Positions 27,276-34,893 of a DNA stretch of 64,000 nt are shown one piece after another. The position numbers and the translations under genes are program-made. The notes beneath the pieces are model-generated. The model searched no databases. It saw nothing but the letters and a program-made list of their open reading frames with translations, and was not told the DNA's origin. Numbering within the stretch: position 1 is the stretch's first letter; each line of letters begins with the position of its first letter. The stretch comes from Lysobacter terrestris (GTDB lineage Bacteria > Pseudomonadota > Gammaproteobacteria > Xanthomonadales > Xanthomonadaceae): contig NZ_CP060820.1 of NCBI RefSeq assembly GCF_014489475.1, positions 682,001 to 746,000 of the forward strand, given 5' to 3'.

Positions 27276-29375
27276 ATGAACTGGACTGATTTCCGGTTCC
27301 GCGTGGATCGCTTCACCGGGCTGCTGACACGCGGGTTCGGCAGTCTTCGGACGCGCGGACTGGTGTCCACCTGGCGACGCGTAAAGAAGCAATTCCGTCG
27401 CGTCCCGGAGACGCGGCGTCCCGCGCTGTACCTCCCCGATCCCGCGCCGTTCGCGCCCTTCGAAGTTCCGTCGACGGCCGCGGCGGACACGCCGGTCGCC
27501 AGCATCATCATTCCGGTGTTCAACCATCTTGCGCACACGCTCGTGTGTCTGCGGTCGTTGGCCGCGCATCCGCCCGGCATTGCGATCGAGATCATCGTCG
27601 TCGACGACGGTTCGTCCGATGACACTCCGCACGTGCTGCCCCGGATCGACAGGCTCCGCTATCACCGCCGCGCCGCGAATGGCGGTTTCATCGCCACATG
27701 CAACGATGGACTGGCACTGGCGCGCGGCGACTACGTGGTGTTCCTCAACAACGACACGGTTCCGCAGCCCGGATGGCTCGACGCCCTGTTGCGGACGTTC
27801 TCCGAACACTCGGGCGCGGGCGTGGTCGGGGCGCAGCTGCTGTATCCCGACGGACGCCTGCAGGAGTCGGGAGCGGTCGTCTGGAACGATGGGTCCGCCG
27901 ACAAACTCGGCCACCTGCATGCGGCCGACGAACCCGCGTTCAACTACGTCCGACGCGTCGACTACGTGTCGGGCGCGGCACTCGCGATGCCGCGGGCACT
28001 CTGCGTCGAGCTGGGTGGATTCGATCCGTCCTACTCACCGGCCTTCTACGAGGACACGGACCTGGCGATGCGGGTGCGCGCCGCCGGCCTGCACGTGCTG
28101 GTGCAACCGGCCTCGTGGGTCGTGCACGTGCAGGGCGTCACCACCGGCACGGACGAGCGCCGGGGCATCAAGTCATTTCAACCCCGTAACCGGCAACGCT
28201 TCGCGGAGCGGTGGCAGACGGTGCTCGCCACCCATCCGCTGCATTCGGACGATCCGGTATCGATCGGCGACCGGCACTACCGGAAGACCGTCCTGGTCGT
28301 CGACGCGCTCACCCCGCAACCGGATCGCGACTCGGGATCGCTGCGTCTCTACAACCTGATGCGCCTGCTGCACGACGAAGGCGCGCATGTGGTCTTCCTC
28401 CCTTCCGACCATGGCTACGATGGCGGCTATACGCGAAAACTGCAGCAACTGGGTGCCGAGGTCTGGCACCAGCCGTACTCGAAGAGCTCCCCCGACTGGC
28501 TGCGCAAACACGGACATCGGTTCGACGTAGCGGTGGTGTGCCGGCACTACGTTGCGCGCGAACTGCTGCCGCTACTGCGCCGCCATGCACCACAGGCGAA
28601 AGTCGTATTCGACACGGTGGACCTGCACTACCTGCGCGAACGGCGCGGCGCCGAAGTGGATAACAACGGCGCGCTGATGCGTGCGGCCGAGCGCACGCGC
28701 GCCCGCGAACTCGAGGTGATCCGGCGCAGCGACTTCACCCTGGTCGTGAGCGCGGCCGAACGCGAACTTCTGGCCACCGACGCGCCCGAGGCGGCAGTGG
28801 AAATCCTTTCGAACCTGCACGAAGTAGCAGGTCCAGGCCTGCCTTTCGCGCATCGCCACGACCTCGTCTTCGTCGGCGGCTTCCGCCATCCGCCCAACGT
28901 CGATGCGGTGCACTGGTTCGCCACGTCGGTGTTCCCGTTGATCCGCGCGGAGCTGCCCGAGGTGCGCTTCCACTGCATCGGCGGCGACGTGCCCGCGGCG
29001 ATCGCCGCACTTGCGGCACATCCGGGCGTCGTCGTGCACGGCCACGTCCCCGACATCGCGCCGTACATGGACGGCGCGCGCGTGGCAGTGGCGCCGCTGC
29101 GCTACGGCGCGGGCGTGAAGGGCAAGGTGAACCTGAGCATGGCGCACGGACAGCCGGTGGTTGCCACGTCATGCGCAGTGGAAGGAATGCACCTGGCTGC
29201 GGGCGAGGACGTACTCGTCGCCGACGAGCCGCACGCCTTCGCCGATGCCGTCGTGCGGGCCTACCGCGATGAAGCGCTGTGGCAGCGCCTGGCGGTGAAC
29301 GGGTTGCGCAACGTCGAGCGGCATTTCTCGCTGGATGCCGCGCGCGACGTGGTGCGGCGCACGCTGCTGGCCTGA
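27276..29375 (+). CDS. Two-domain glycosyltransferase (GT2 + GT4-like)
   Basis: A 699-residue protein with two glycosyltransferase modules. Residues about 70-290 are GT-A/GT2: ASIIIPVFNHLAHTLVCLRS, nucleotide-binding IIVVDDGSSDDT, the DxD-like FLNNDTVP, and the acceptor-side FYEDTDLAMRVRAAG. Residues about 330-699 are GT-B/GT4-like: VFVGGFRHPPNVDAVHWF, HGHVPDIAPYMDGARVAVAP, and the late EGMHLAAGEDVLVAD. This domain order is typical of enzymes of rhamnan-type O-antigen or capsule assembly. No membrane segment is seen, so it is cytoplasmic. The ATG at 27276 has a weak ribosome site and overlaps the stop of a 7-codon upstream frame (27256-27279). No other polysaccharide gene is nearby; target glycan unknown. 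Confidence 0.88.
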   Translation: MNWTDFRFRVDRFTGLLTRGFGSLRTRGLVSTWRRVKKQFRRVPETRRPALYLPDPAPFAPFEVPSTAAADTPVASIIIPVFNHLAHTLVCLRSLAAHPPGIAIEIIVVDDGSSDDTPHVLPRIDRLRYHRRAANGGFIATCNDGLALARGDYVVFLNNDTVPQPGWLDALLRTFSEHSGAGVVGAQLLYPDGRLQESGAVVWNDGSADKLGHLHAADEPAFNYVRRVDYVSGAALAMPRALCVELGGFDPSYSPAFYEDTDLAMRVRAAGLHVLVQPASWVVHVQGVTTGTDERRGIKSFQPRNRQRFAERWQTVLATHPLHSDDPVSIGDRHYRKTVLVVDALTPQPDRDSGSLRLYNLMRLLHDEGAHVVFLPSDHGYDGGYTRKLQQLGAEVWHQPYSKSSPDWLRKHGHRFDVAVVCRHYVARELLPLLRRHAPQAKVVFDTVDLHYLRERRGAEVDNNGALMRAAERTRARELEVIRRSDFTLVVSAAERELLATDAPEAAVEILSNLHEVAGPGLPFAHRHDLVFVGGFRHPPNVDAVHWFATSVFPLIRAELPEVRFHCIGGDVPAAIAALAAHPGVVVHGHVPDIAPYMDGARVAVAPLRYGAGVKGKVNLSMAHGQPVVATSCAVEGMHLAAGEDVLVADEPHAFADAVVRAYRDEALWQRLAVNGLRNVERHFSLDAARDVVRRTLLA

Positions 29376-29408
29376 CCGCGCCGCTCGCTGTCGCCGCGGC
29401 GTTCGCGG

Positions 29409-31064
29409 CTAGCGCCGCGGCGTTTCCGCATCGCCGGCTGCGGCCGCGGTGTGCAGGCGTTCGGCGAACGCCGCCAGCCCTTCCGCGCCCGGGTCCAGTG
29501 CCCGCGCCGCCTCCAGCGCCGTCCGCGCGCCGCGGATCTCGCCCGCGCTGAGGCGCTGGTCGCCCAGTGCGATCCAGCGTTGCGCCAACTCGCTGCGCCC
29601 CGCACGCACGCCAGCGCTCTCGCCTTCGAGCATCCGGCGCGCGTCCAGGCATGCGCCTGCGCGCACCAGGCGGTTGCCACGCAGCGCCTCGTTGAAGCAT
29701 TCGCCGGCCGCAGGCCGCAGGCGAGTGGAAGCGGCGCGTACACGCGGGTCCCGCGGCGCGATTGCCTGCGCCGCGCGCAGCTTGTCGAACGCGCTGTCGC
29801 CGGGCGGCGTGAGCAGGTCGCCGCGCGCCTGCGCCTGCGCGGCTTCCGCCAGCAATTGCGTCACCCGCCTGCGCTGGGCCGCGGTGGGCGCGGCGGCGGC
29901 GCTTTGGCGCTGCACCTGCCGCGCGCGGGCGATGTGTTGCTGCGCCTCGGCGATGGAGGGCGACTGCGAGGCCGATGCGCCGGCCACCTTGCGCGCCGCG
30001 GCCAATGCGCCCTCGGCTTCGGCGAAGCGGTAATCCGAGGCGAAGCGTTCGGCGCGGTGCGCGTGGGCGGCCGCCACGGCCTGCACGCCGCGCTGGGCCT
30101 CGGAATCGTCCGGGTTCACCAGCAGCGCAGCGCCGTATGCCTGCGCGGCCTGTTCCAGCTGCCCCCGACGCAGTGCACGGTCCGCGGCGCGGCGCTGCTG
30201 TTCAGCGCCCTTGCCGAGTTCGGCAAGCATGTCGGGCAACTCCACGTGCCCCGCATCGGCCTGCTGCACGCCGTGCACGATCGCCGCCGCGGCGACAAGA
30301 TTGCCCGCAGCCAACCGCGCGCGCGCCTGTTGCAGCAGGTCGGCCAGGGTGTCTTCGCGGCCTTCCAGTGCGGCGGTGTCCGCAGGCTGCAGTTCCAGCA
30401 CGCGCTGATACAGCGGCAGCGCCCCGCCTTCGCCGCCGAGCTTGCCGGCGGCACGCGCGGCGGCGGCCTGCTGCAGCAGCTGGTCGATGCCGACCGAAGC
30501 GGCTTCGTTGCGCCGCAACTGCTCGCGGAGCGCCATGGCCTGCGCGCGCGGCACGGTGAGCTCCTCGGCGAGCGCCAGCGCTGCGTGCGCACGATCGAAC
30601 TGCCTGCGCGCGATCGCCGTACGCGCCTGCGCCAATGCTGCCTGGCCGACGCGGTCGAGCCCAGCGCGCGCGTCGGCGCGGTCCGGATCCAGCGCCAGCG
30701 CCGCGGCATATAACTCTCGCGCACCGCTGCCGTCGGCGGCGGTCAGGCGGCCTTCCGCCAGTGCCTGCGCGGCCTGCAGGCGCAGGCGTTCGGCGCGGGT
30801 CTGCGGCCACAGCCACTCGGCCACCGGCTGGCGCAGCACGAACAGCAGCGCGACCAGGACCATGAGCACCGCGAGGATCCAGCGCCAACTCCAGCCGCGC
30901 AGCCGCTGCAACCAACGGGGCGAACGCGGAGCGCGCGCCCGCTCCTGCTGCGGGCGAAAGCGCAGCTCGTCGAAACGGCCCAGCGACGGCTCGCGCCGCG
31001 GCGTGCCTGCCGGCTCAGCCGTCGGCTTGCCTGTCGAATCGGAACCTGTGTCCTGCGCCGTCAT
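29409..31064 (-). CDS. TPR-rich single-pass membrane protein
   Basis: About 551 residues. An N-terminal polar cytoplasmic segment is followed by one membrane helix (WRWILAVLMVLVALLFVL, about residues 60-80). The rest is an almost wholly helical, Ala/Arg/Leu-rich region with repeated TPR-like units (for example ARELYAAALALDPDRADARA, then a matching YQRVLELQPADTAALEG and AYGAALLVNPDDSEAQRG). The repeats should be periplasmic. Such proteins act as scaffolds; no catalytic motif is seen and the partner is unknown. The ATG at 31064 is preferred to an upstream in-frame start at 31127. It lies 63 bp downstream of relA on the same strand and may be co-transcribed. It is convergent with the glycosyltransferase gene. 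Confidence 0.8.
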   Translation of the reverse strand: MTAQDTGSDSTGKPTAEPAGTPRREPSLGRFDELRFRPQQERARAPRSPRWLQRLRGWSWRWILAVLMVLVALLFVLRQPVAEWLWPQTRAERLRLQAAQALAEGRLTAADGSGARELYAAALALDPDRADARAGLDRVGQAALAQARTAIARRQFDRAHAALALAEELTVPRAQAMALREQLRRNEAASVGIDQLLQQAAAARAAGKLGGEGGALPLYQRVLELQPADTAALEGREDTLADLLQQARARLAAGNLVAAAAIVHGVQQADAGHVELPDMLAELGKGAEQQRRAADRALRRGQLEQAAQAYGAALLVNPDDSEAQRGVQAVAAAHAHRAERFASDYRFAEAEGALAAARKVAGASASQSPSIAEAQQHIARARQVQRQSAAAAPTAAQRRRVTQLLAEAAQAQARGDLLTPPGDSAFDKLRAAQAIAPRDPRVRAASTRLRPAAGECFNEALRGNRLVRAGACLDARRMLEGESAGVRAGRSELAQRWIALGDQRLSAGEIRGARTALEAARALDPGAEGLAAFAERLHTAAAAGDAETPRR

Positions 31065-31127
31065 CGCCCGGAGGATACCGCGGGGCGAATGACGGGTCCG
31101 TGCGCTGGCACGACGAAGCCGCCGCAC

Positions 31128-33281
31128 TCAGCTGCGCTGCGCGTGCGCGACCCCGGGCAGCGACGACAGCTTGCCCAGCAGGGCCGACAGCTGTCCGTAG
31201 TCGTTCACCCGCAGCCGCGCGCGCAGGCGCACGTGCGCGCCGTTGCGCTCCAGCTGGCTGCTGATGCTGGTCACGTGCGCGTTGGCCTGGGCAATGACGT
31301 TGCTGACTTCCTTCAGCAGCCACTTGCGGTCGAGCGCCAGCACTTCGACATCGACCTCGTAGCCGCCACCCTTCTGCCCCCACTCCACCGGCAGCACGCG
31401 CTGCGGCTGCGCCGCGGCCAGGCGCAGGTAGGACGCGCAATCGGGCCGATGCACGCTCACGCCGCGGCCGCGGGTGAGGTAGCCGACGATGGGCTCGCCC
31501 GCCACCGGCTGGCAGCAGCGCGCCAGCTGCACCAGCAGGTTGCCGACGCCTTCGACGGTGAATTCGGTGCGGCGTTGCGGGATCTTCCGCGGCGCGCGCG
31601 ACACCGGCAGGCCCGTGGCCGGTTCTTCGGGCGTGTTCGCGGCGCGTTCGAGCTCCAGCAACGCGCGCCCGACCTGATGCGGGCCGACGTCGCCCAGCGC
31701 GACCAGCACGTGCAGGTCGCCGTCGCTGTCGACGTTGAAGCGCTGGTGCACCGGCGCGAGGTCGGCGCCGAGCACGCCGAGCCGGCGCAGCTCCTTGTCC
31801 AGCAGCTCCTTGCCTTCCTGCTCGTTGCGCGCGCGATCGAGCTTGTGGAACCACGCGCGGACCTTCTCCCGCGAGCGGCTGCTGACGAGGAAGCCGTTCG
31901 ACGGCAGCAGCCAGTCGCGTCGCGGCGCCTCGGCCTTGCCGGTGAGGATCTCCACGCGGTCGCCGGTGCGCAGCTTGTAGTCGAGCGGCACGATGCGCCC
32001 GTCCACCTTCGCGCCGCGGCAGCGATGCCCGACCTGCGTGTGCACGTGGTAGGCGAAGTCGAGCGGCGTCGCGCCGGTGGGCAGGTCCAGCACCTCCCCT
32101 TTCGGCGTCAGCACGTAGACGCGGTCCTCGACCAGCTCGCTGTCGAATTCGCCGCTGAGCGCGCCCTCGCCTTCGCCGTGCGCCTCGAGCAGCTTGCGCA
32201 TCCACGCGATCTTGCGGTCGAACGCCGCGTCCGCGCTGTGGCTGCCGACTTCCTTGTACTTCCAGTGCGCGGCCACGCCCAGTTCGGCCTGGCGATGCAT
32301 GTCGGAGGTGCGGATCTGCACTTCCAGCGTCTTGCCTTCGGGGCCGATCACCGCGGTGTGCAGCGAGCGGTAGTCGTTGCGCTTGGGGCGCGCGATGTAG
32401 TCGTCGAACTCGCTAGGGATCGGCGCCCAGGTCGAATGCACCACGCCGAGCGCGGCGTAGCACGCGGCGATGTCGTCGACGAGCACGCGCACCGCGCGCA
32501 GGTCGTACAGCTCGCTGATCGGCACGTCCTTGCGCCGCATCTTCTTCCAGATGCTGTAGATGTGCTTGGGCCGGCCGGCGACGTCGGCGCGCACGCCCTG
32601 CGCCTCCATTGCCTGCTGCAGCGTGCGCTTGACCGCCTCGATGTAGCGCTCGCGGTCGCCGCGCTTCTCGTCGAGCAGGCGCGCGATCTGCTTGTAGGTG
32701 TCCGGTTCCAGGTAGCGGAACGCGAGGTCTTCCAGTTCCCACTTCAACTGCCAGATGCCCAGGCGGTTGGCAAGCGGCGCGTGGATGTCGCGGGTGAGTT
32801 CGGCGAGCGCGCGTTGCTGCGCTTCCGGCAACGCAGCGGCGTTGCGCATCCGCGCGAGCTGGCGCGCCAGCAGGATCGGCACCACGCGCAGGTCACGGAC
32901 GATCGCCAGCAGCAGGCGACGCAGGCCTTCGTTGCTCGCGTGCGAGCCGCGCTCGGCGTGCAGCGACCACACCTGCGCCGCGGCGTTCTGCCCCTCGACC
33001 AGCGCCGCGACGGCCGGGAACTGCTTCTCGAACTGCGCCGCGCCCTGCGACGGCGGCGCATCGTGCAGCAACGCGGCGGCAACGGTCTCGCCGTCGGCAC
33101 CGAGGCGGGCGAGCAGGTCCAGCGTGACGGCGGTGATCGCGGGCGCGTCGCGCAACGCAACCGCCTGCTCGCCGTACGCCGATTCGAGCGCACGGCGCAG
33201 CGGCGGCGCGAGGGCCGCGGCGGCATGCGTTGCAGCCGGTAGCATCAGCAGTTCGTCGAGGCGCAGCGAAGCGGAAGCCAT
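31128..33281 (-). CDS. relA: GTP pyrophosphokinase RelA
   Basis: A 717-residue long RelA/SpoT homologue that makes (p)ppGpp on stalled ribosomes. The N-terminal HD domain is degenerate: H73-D74 survive (LLHDAPP), but the ED pair needed for hydrolysis is missing, so hydrolase activity is unlikely. The synthetase carries RelA-type EFDDYIARPKRNDYRSLHTA and VQIRTSDMHRQAELGVAAHW. It is followed by the TGS domain (VYVLTPKGEVLDLPTGATPL), the helical and Cys-containing region (LARCCQPVAGEPIVGYLTRG) and a C-terminal ACT domain. The EFDD acidic motif distinguishes RelA from bifunctional SpoT. It diverges from the secreted-protein triplet across 65 bp. Confidence 0.96.
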   Translation of the reverse strand: MASASLRLDELLMLPAATHAAAALAPPLRRALESAYGEQAVALRDAPAITAVTLDLLARLGADGETVAAALLHDAPPSQGAAQFEKQFPAVAALVEGQNAAAQVWSLHAERGSHASNEGLRRLLLAIVRDLRVVPILLARQLARMRNAAALPEAQQRALAELTRDIHAPLANRLGIWQLKWELEDLAFRYLEPDTYKQIARLLDEKRGDRERYIEAVKRTLQQAMEAQGVRADVAGRPKHIYSIWKKMRRKDVPISELYDLRAVRVLVDDIAACYAALGVVHSTWAPIPSEFDDYIARPKRNDYRSLHTAVIGPEGKTLEVQIRTSDMHRQAELGVAAHWKYKEVGSHSADAAFDRKIAWMRKLLEAHGEGEGALSGEFDSELVEDRVYVLTPKGEVLDLPTGATPLDFAYHVHTQVGHRCRGAKVDGRIVPLDYKLRTGDRVEILTGKAEAPRRDWLLPSNGFLVSSRSREKVRAWFHKLDRARNEQEGKELLDKELRRLGVLGADLAPVHQRFNVDSDGDLHVLVALGDVGPHQVGRALLELERAANTPEEPATGLPVSRAPRKIPQRRTEFTVEGVGNLLVQLARCCQPVAGEPIVGYLTRGRGVSVHRPDCASYLRLAAAQPQRVLPVEWGQKGGGYEVDVEVLALDRKWLLKEVSNVIAQANAHVTSISSQLERNGAHVRLRARLRVNDYGQLSALLGKLSSLPGVAHAQRS

Positions 33282-33346
33282 GGGGCGTTGCGATGAAAAC
33301 GTAGCGACCGGTCTACACTAGCCCCCAACCGCCCGGAGGAACAGCC

Positions 33347-33847
33347 ATGCCCAGGACTCGTCTGCGTCCATTCTGGAATTCGCTCATGCTGCTGGCGCTG
33401 CTGGCATGTGCGCCCGCAGCTTTCGCGCAGCCGCCGATCGAGCAGCAGATGACGCCGGAACAGTTCAAGGCCGCCGGCCTGGACAAGCTGTCGCCGCAGG
33501 AGCTGGGCAAGCTCAACGCGTGGTTGAACAACACCCTCGAGGTCGAAACCACCAAGGCCGCCGAACTGGCGAAGGACAAGGTCCAGACCGAGAACCGCGG
33601 TTTCGCCAGCTTCGGCAAATCCGATCCCATCGTCGCCCGCATCAGCGGCGAGTTCCGCGGCTTCGGCCGCGGCCGCAGCTGGACGCTGGACAACGGCCAG
33701 GTGTGGGAGCAGGTCGACGAGGCGACCCTCGCCGGCGCGCGCATGACCGCTCCGCAGGTGAAGATCAGCCCCAGCCTGATCGGCAACAACTGGCAGCTGC
33801 AGGTCGAGGGCTACAACAAGCGCGCGGCCGTGCGCCGGGTGAAGTGA
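33347..33847 (+). CDS. Secreted protein of unknown function, paralogue 1 of 3
   Basis: A 166-residue protein with a Sec signal peptide (hydrophobic LMLLALLACAPAAFA, cleavage before QPP about residue 27). The mature part begins with the family signature IEQQMTPEQFKAAGLDKLSP followed by QELGKLNAWL. After a charged middle comes an SH3-like beta segment (GEFRGFGRGRSWTLDNGQVW), then WQLQVEGYNKRAAVRRVK. The GGAGGA ribosome site at 33335-33340 supports this start. It shares its plan with the next two genes, forming a tandem family. I do not recognise a described function. It is the most divergent of the three. Confidence 0.85.
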   Translation: MPRTRLRPFWNSLMLLALLACAPAAFAQPPIEQQMTPEQFKAAGLDKLSPQELGKLNAWLNNTLEVETTKAAELAKDKVQTENRGFASFGKSDPIVARISGEFRGFGRGRSWTLDNGQVWEQVDEATLAGARMTAPQVKISPSLIGNNWQLQVEGYNKRAAVRRVK

Positions 33848-34320
33848 TGGCGACGATGCGACGCGCCCTGCGCAGCCTCGCCTGCGCGCTCGTGCTGGGC
33901 GGCGGCCTGGCGGCAGCGCCCGCGTTCGCCGAGCGGCCCTACGTCGCGATCGAGCAGCGCCTCTCCGCGGAACAGATGCAGGCCACCGGCCTGGATCAGC
34001 TGTCCGCGGAACAGTTGTCGCTGCTCAACCGCCTGCTCAGCGTCGAGCAGACCGCCGTCGTCGAGGAAAGCCGGCGCGAACGCACCCTGCCACCCGAGCC
34101 GGTCACGAGCGCGGTCAAGGGCGAGGTCCGCGGCTGGGAAAAGGGCACCGTGTTCGAACTGGAAAACGGCCAGCGCTGGCGCGTGATCGAGGGCGACTAC
34201 TACGCGACCAAGCCGCTGAGCAACCCGAAGGCCACCGTGCGCCCGGGCGTGTTCAGCAGCTGGTACCTGCAGATCGAGGGCATCGGCATCGGTGCCAAGG
34301 TCAAGCGCGTCACCCCCTGA
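33847..34320 (+). CDS. Secreted protein of unknown function, paralogue 2 of 3
   Basis: A 157-residue paralogue of its neighbours. The signal peptide ends in AAPAFA. The mature part begins IEQRLSAEQMQATGLDQLSA then EQLSLLNRLL, and the beta segment GEVRGWEKGTVFELENGQRW ends near SWYLQIEGIGIGAKVKR. The ATG overlaps the previous stop (TGATG at 33845-33849), so it is translationally coupled to paralogue 1; ATG 33856 is an alternative. Periplasmic or extracellular location is predicted. No catalytic residues stand out; the repeated GTVFxLENGQxW motif suggests a small beta-barrel module. Confidence 0.85.
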   Translation: MATMRRALRSLACALVLGGGLAAAPAFAERPYVAIEQRLSAEQMQATGLDQLSAEQLSLLNRLLSVEQTAVVEESRRERTLPPEPVTSAVKGEVRGWEKGTVFELENGQRWRVIEGDYYATKPLSNPKATVRPGVFSSWYLQIEGIGIGAKVKRVTP

Positions 34321-34381
34321 AACACGGCTGCAACACTCGCCCGCCAACATGCCGTGTTCGCTGCACGCCGGAGGCGCTTCC

Positions 34382-34870
34382 ATGTTCCGCAAGATCTGTC
34401 TGGCGACCGCACTGGCGGTCGCGATCGGCGCCACTACCGGTGCCCTGGCGCAATCGGCACAGGTCGATATCGAGCAGCGCCTGAGCGCGGACGAAATGCA
34501 CGAAGCCGGGCTCGATACGCTCACGCCCGTGCAACTGGCCGCACTCAACCGGCTGCTGCGCGACAAGCTCGCCACGCCCGCTTCCATGCCGAAGCAGGCC
34601 GCGGCCGACAGCGGCGAGGCGCCGCGCGGCTACATCGGCCTCGATGACGCGCCGATCCACAGCCGCGTGCGGGGCAGCGTTGCCGGCTGGGAACCCGGCA
34701 CCGTGTTCGTGCTGGAGAACGGCCAGCAGTGGAAGGTGCTCAAGGGCCAGATGAAGCTGCGCCAGGCGCTGCAGGATCCGCCGATCGTGGTCGTTCCCGG
34801 CATCGCCGGGCGCTGGTTCCTGCAGGTCGACGAGGACATGCCGAAGGCGCGCGTCTACCGCATCGACTGA
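34382..34870 (+). CDS. Secreted protein of unknown function, paralogue 3 of 3
   Basis: A 162-residue paralogue with signal peptide MFRKICLATALAVAIGATTG ending ALA, a mature start IEQRLSADEMHEAGLDTLTP then VQLAALNRLL, and the module GSVAGWEPGTVFVLENGQQW. The ATG at 34382 has GGAGG about 8 nt upstream; longer in-frame starts at 34292 overlap paralogue 2 and lack a signal. It sits 61 bp after paralogue 2 and is convergent with hrpA across 23 bp. It is closer to paralogue 2 than to paralogue 1. Function unknown. Confidence 0.85.
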   Translation: MFRKICLATALAVAIGATTGALAQSAQVDIEQRLSADEMHEAGLDTLTPVQLAALNRLLRDKLATPASMPKQAAADSGEAPRGYIGLDDAPIHSRVRGSVAGWEPGTVFVLENGQQWKVLKGQMKLRQALQDPPIVVVPGIAGRWFLQVDEDMPKARVYRID

Positions 34871-34893
34871 CGCCGCGCCCTGACGCGTCTTAC

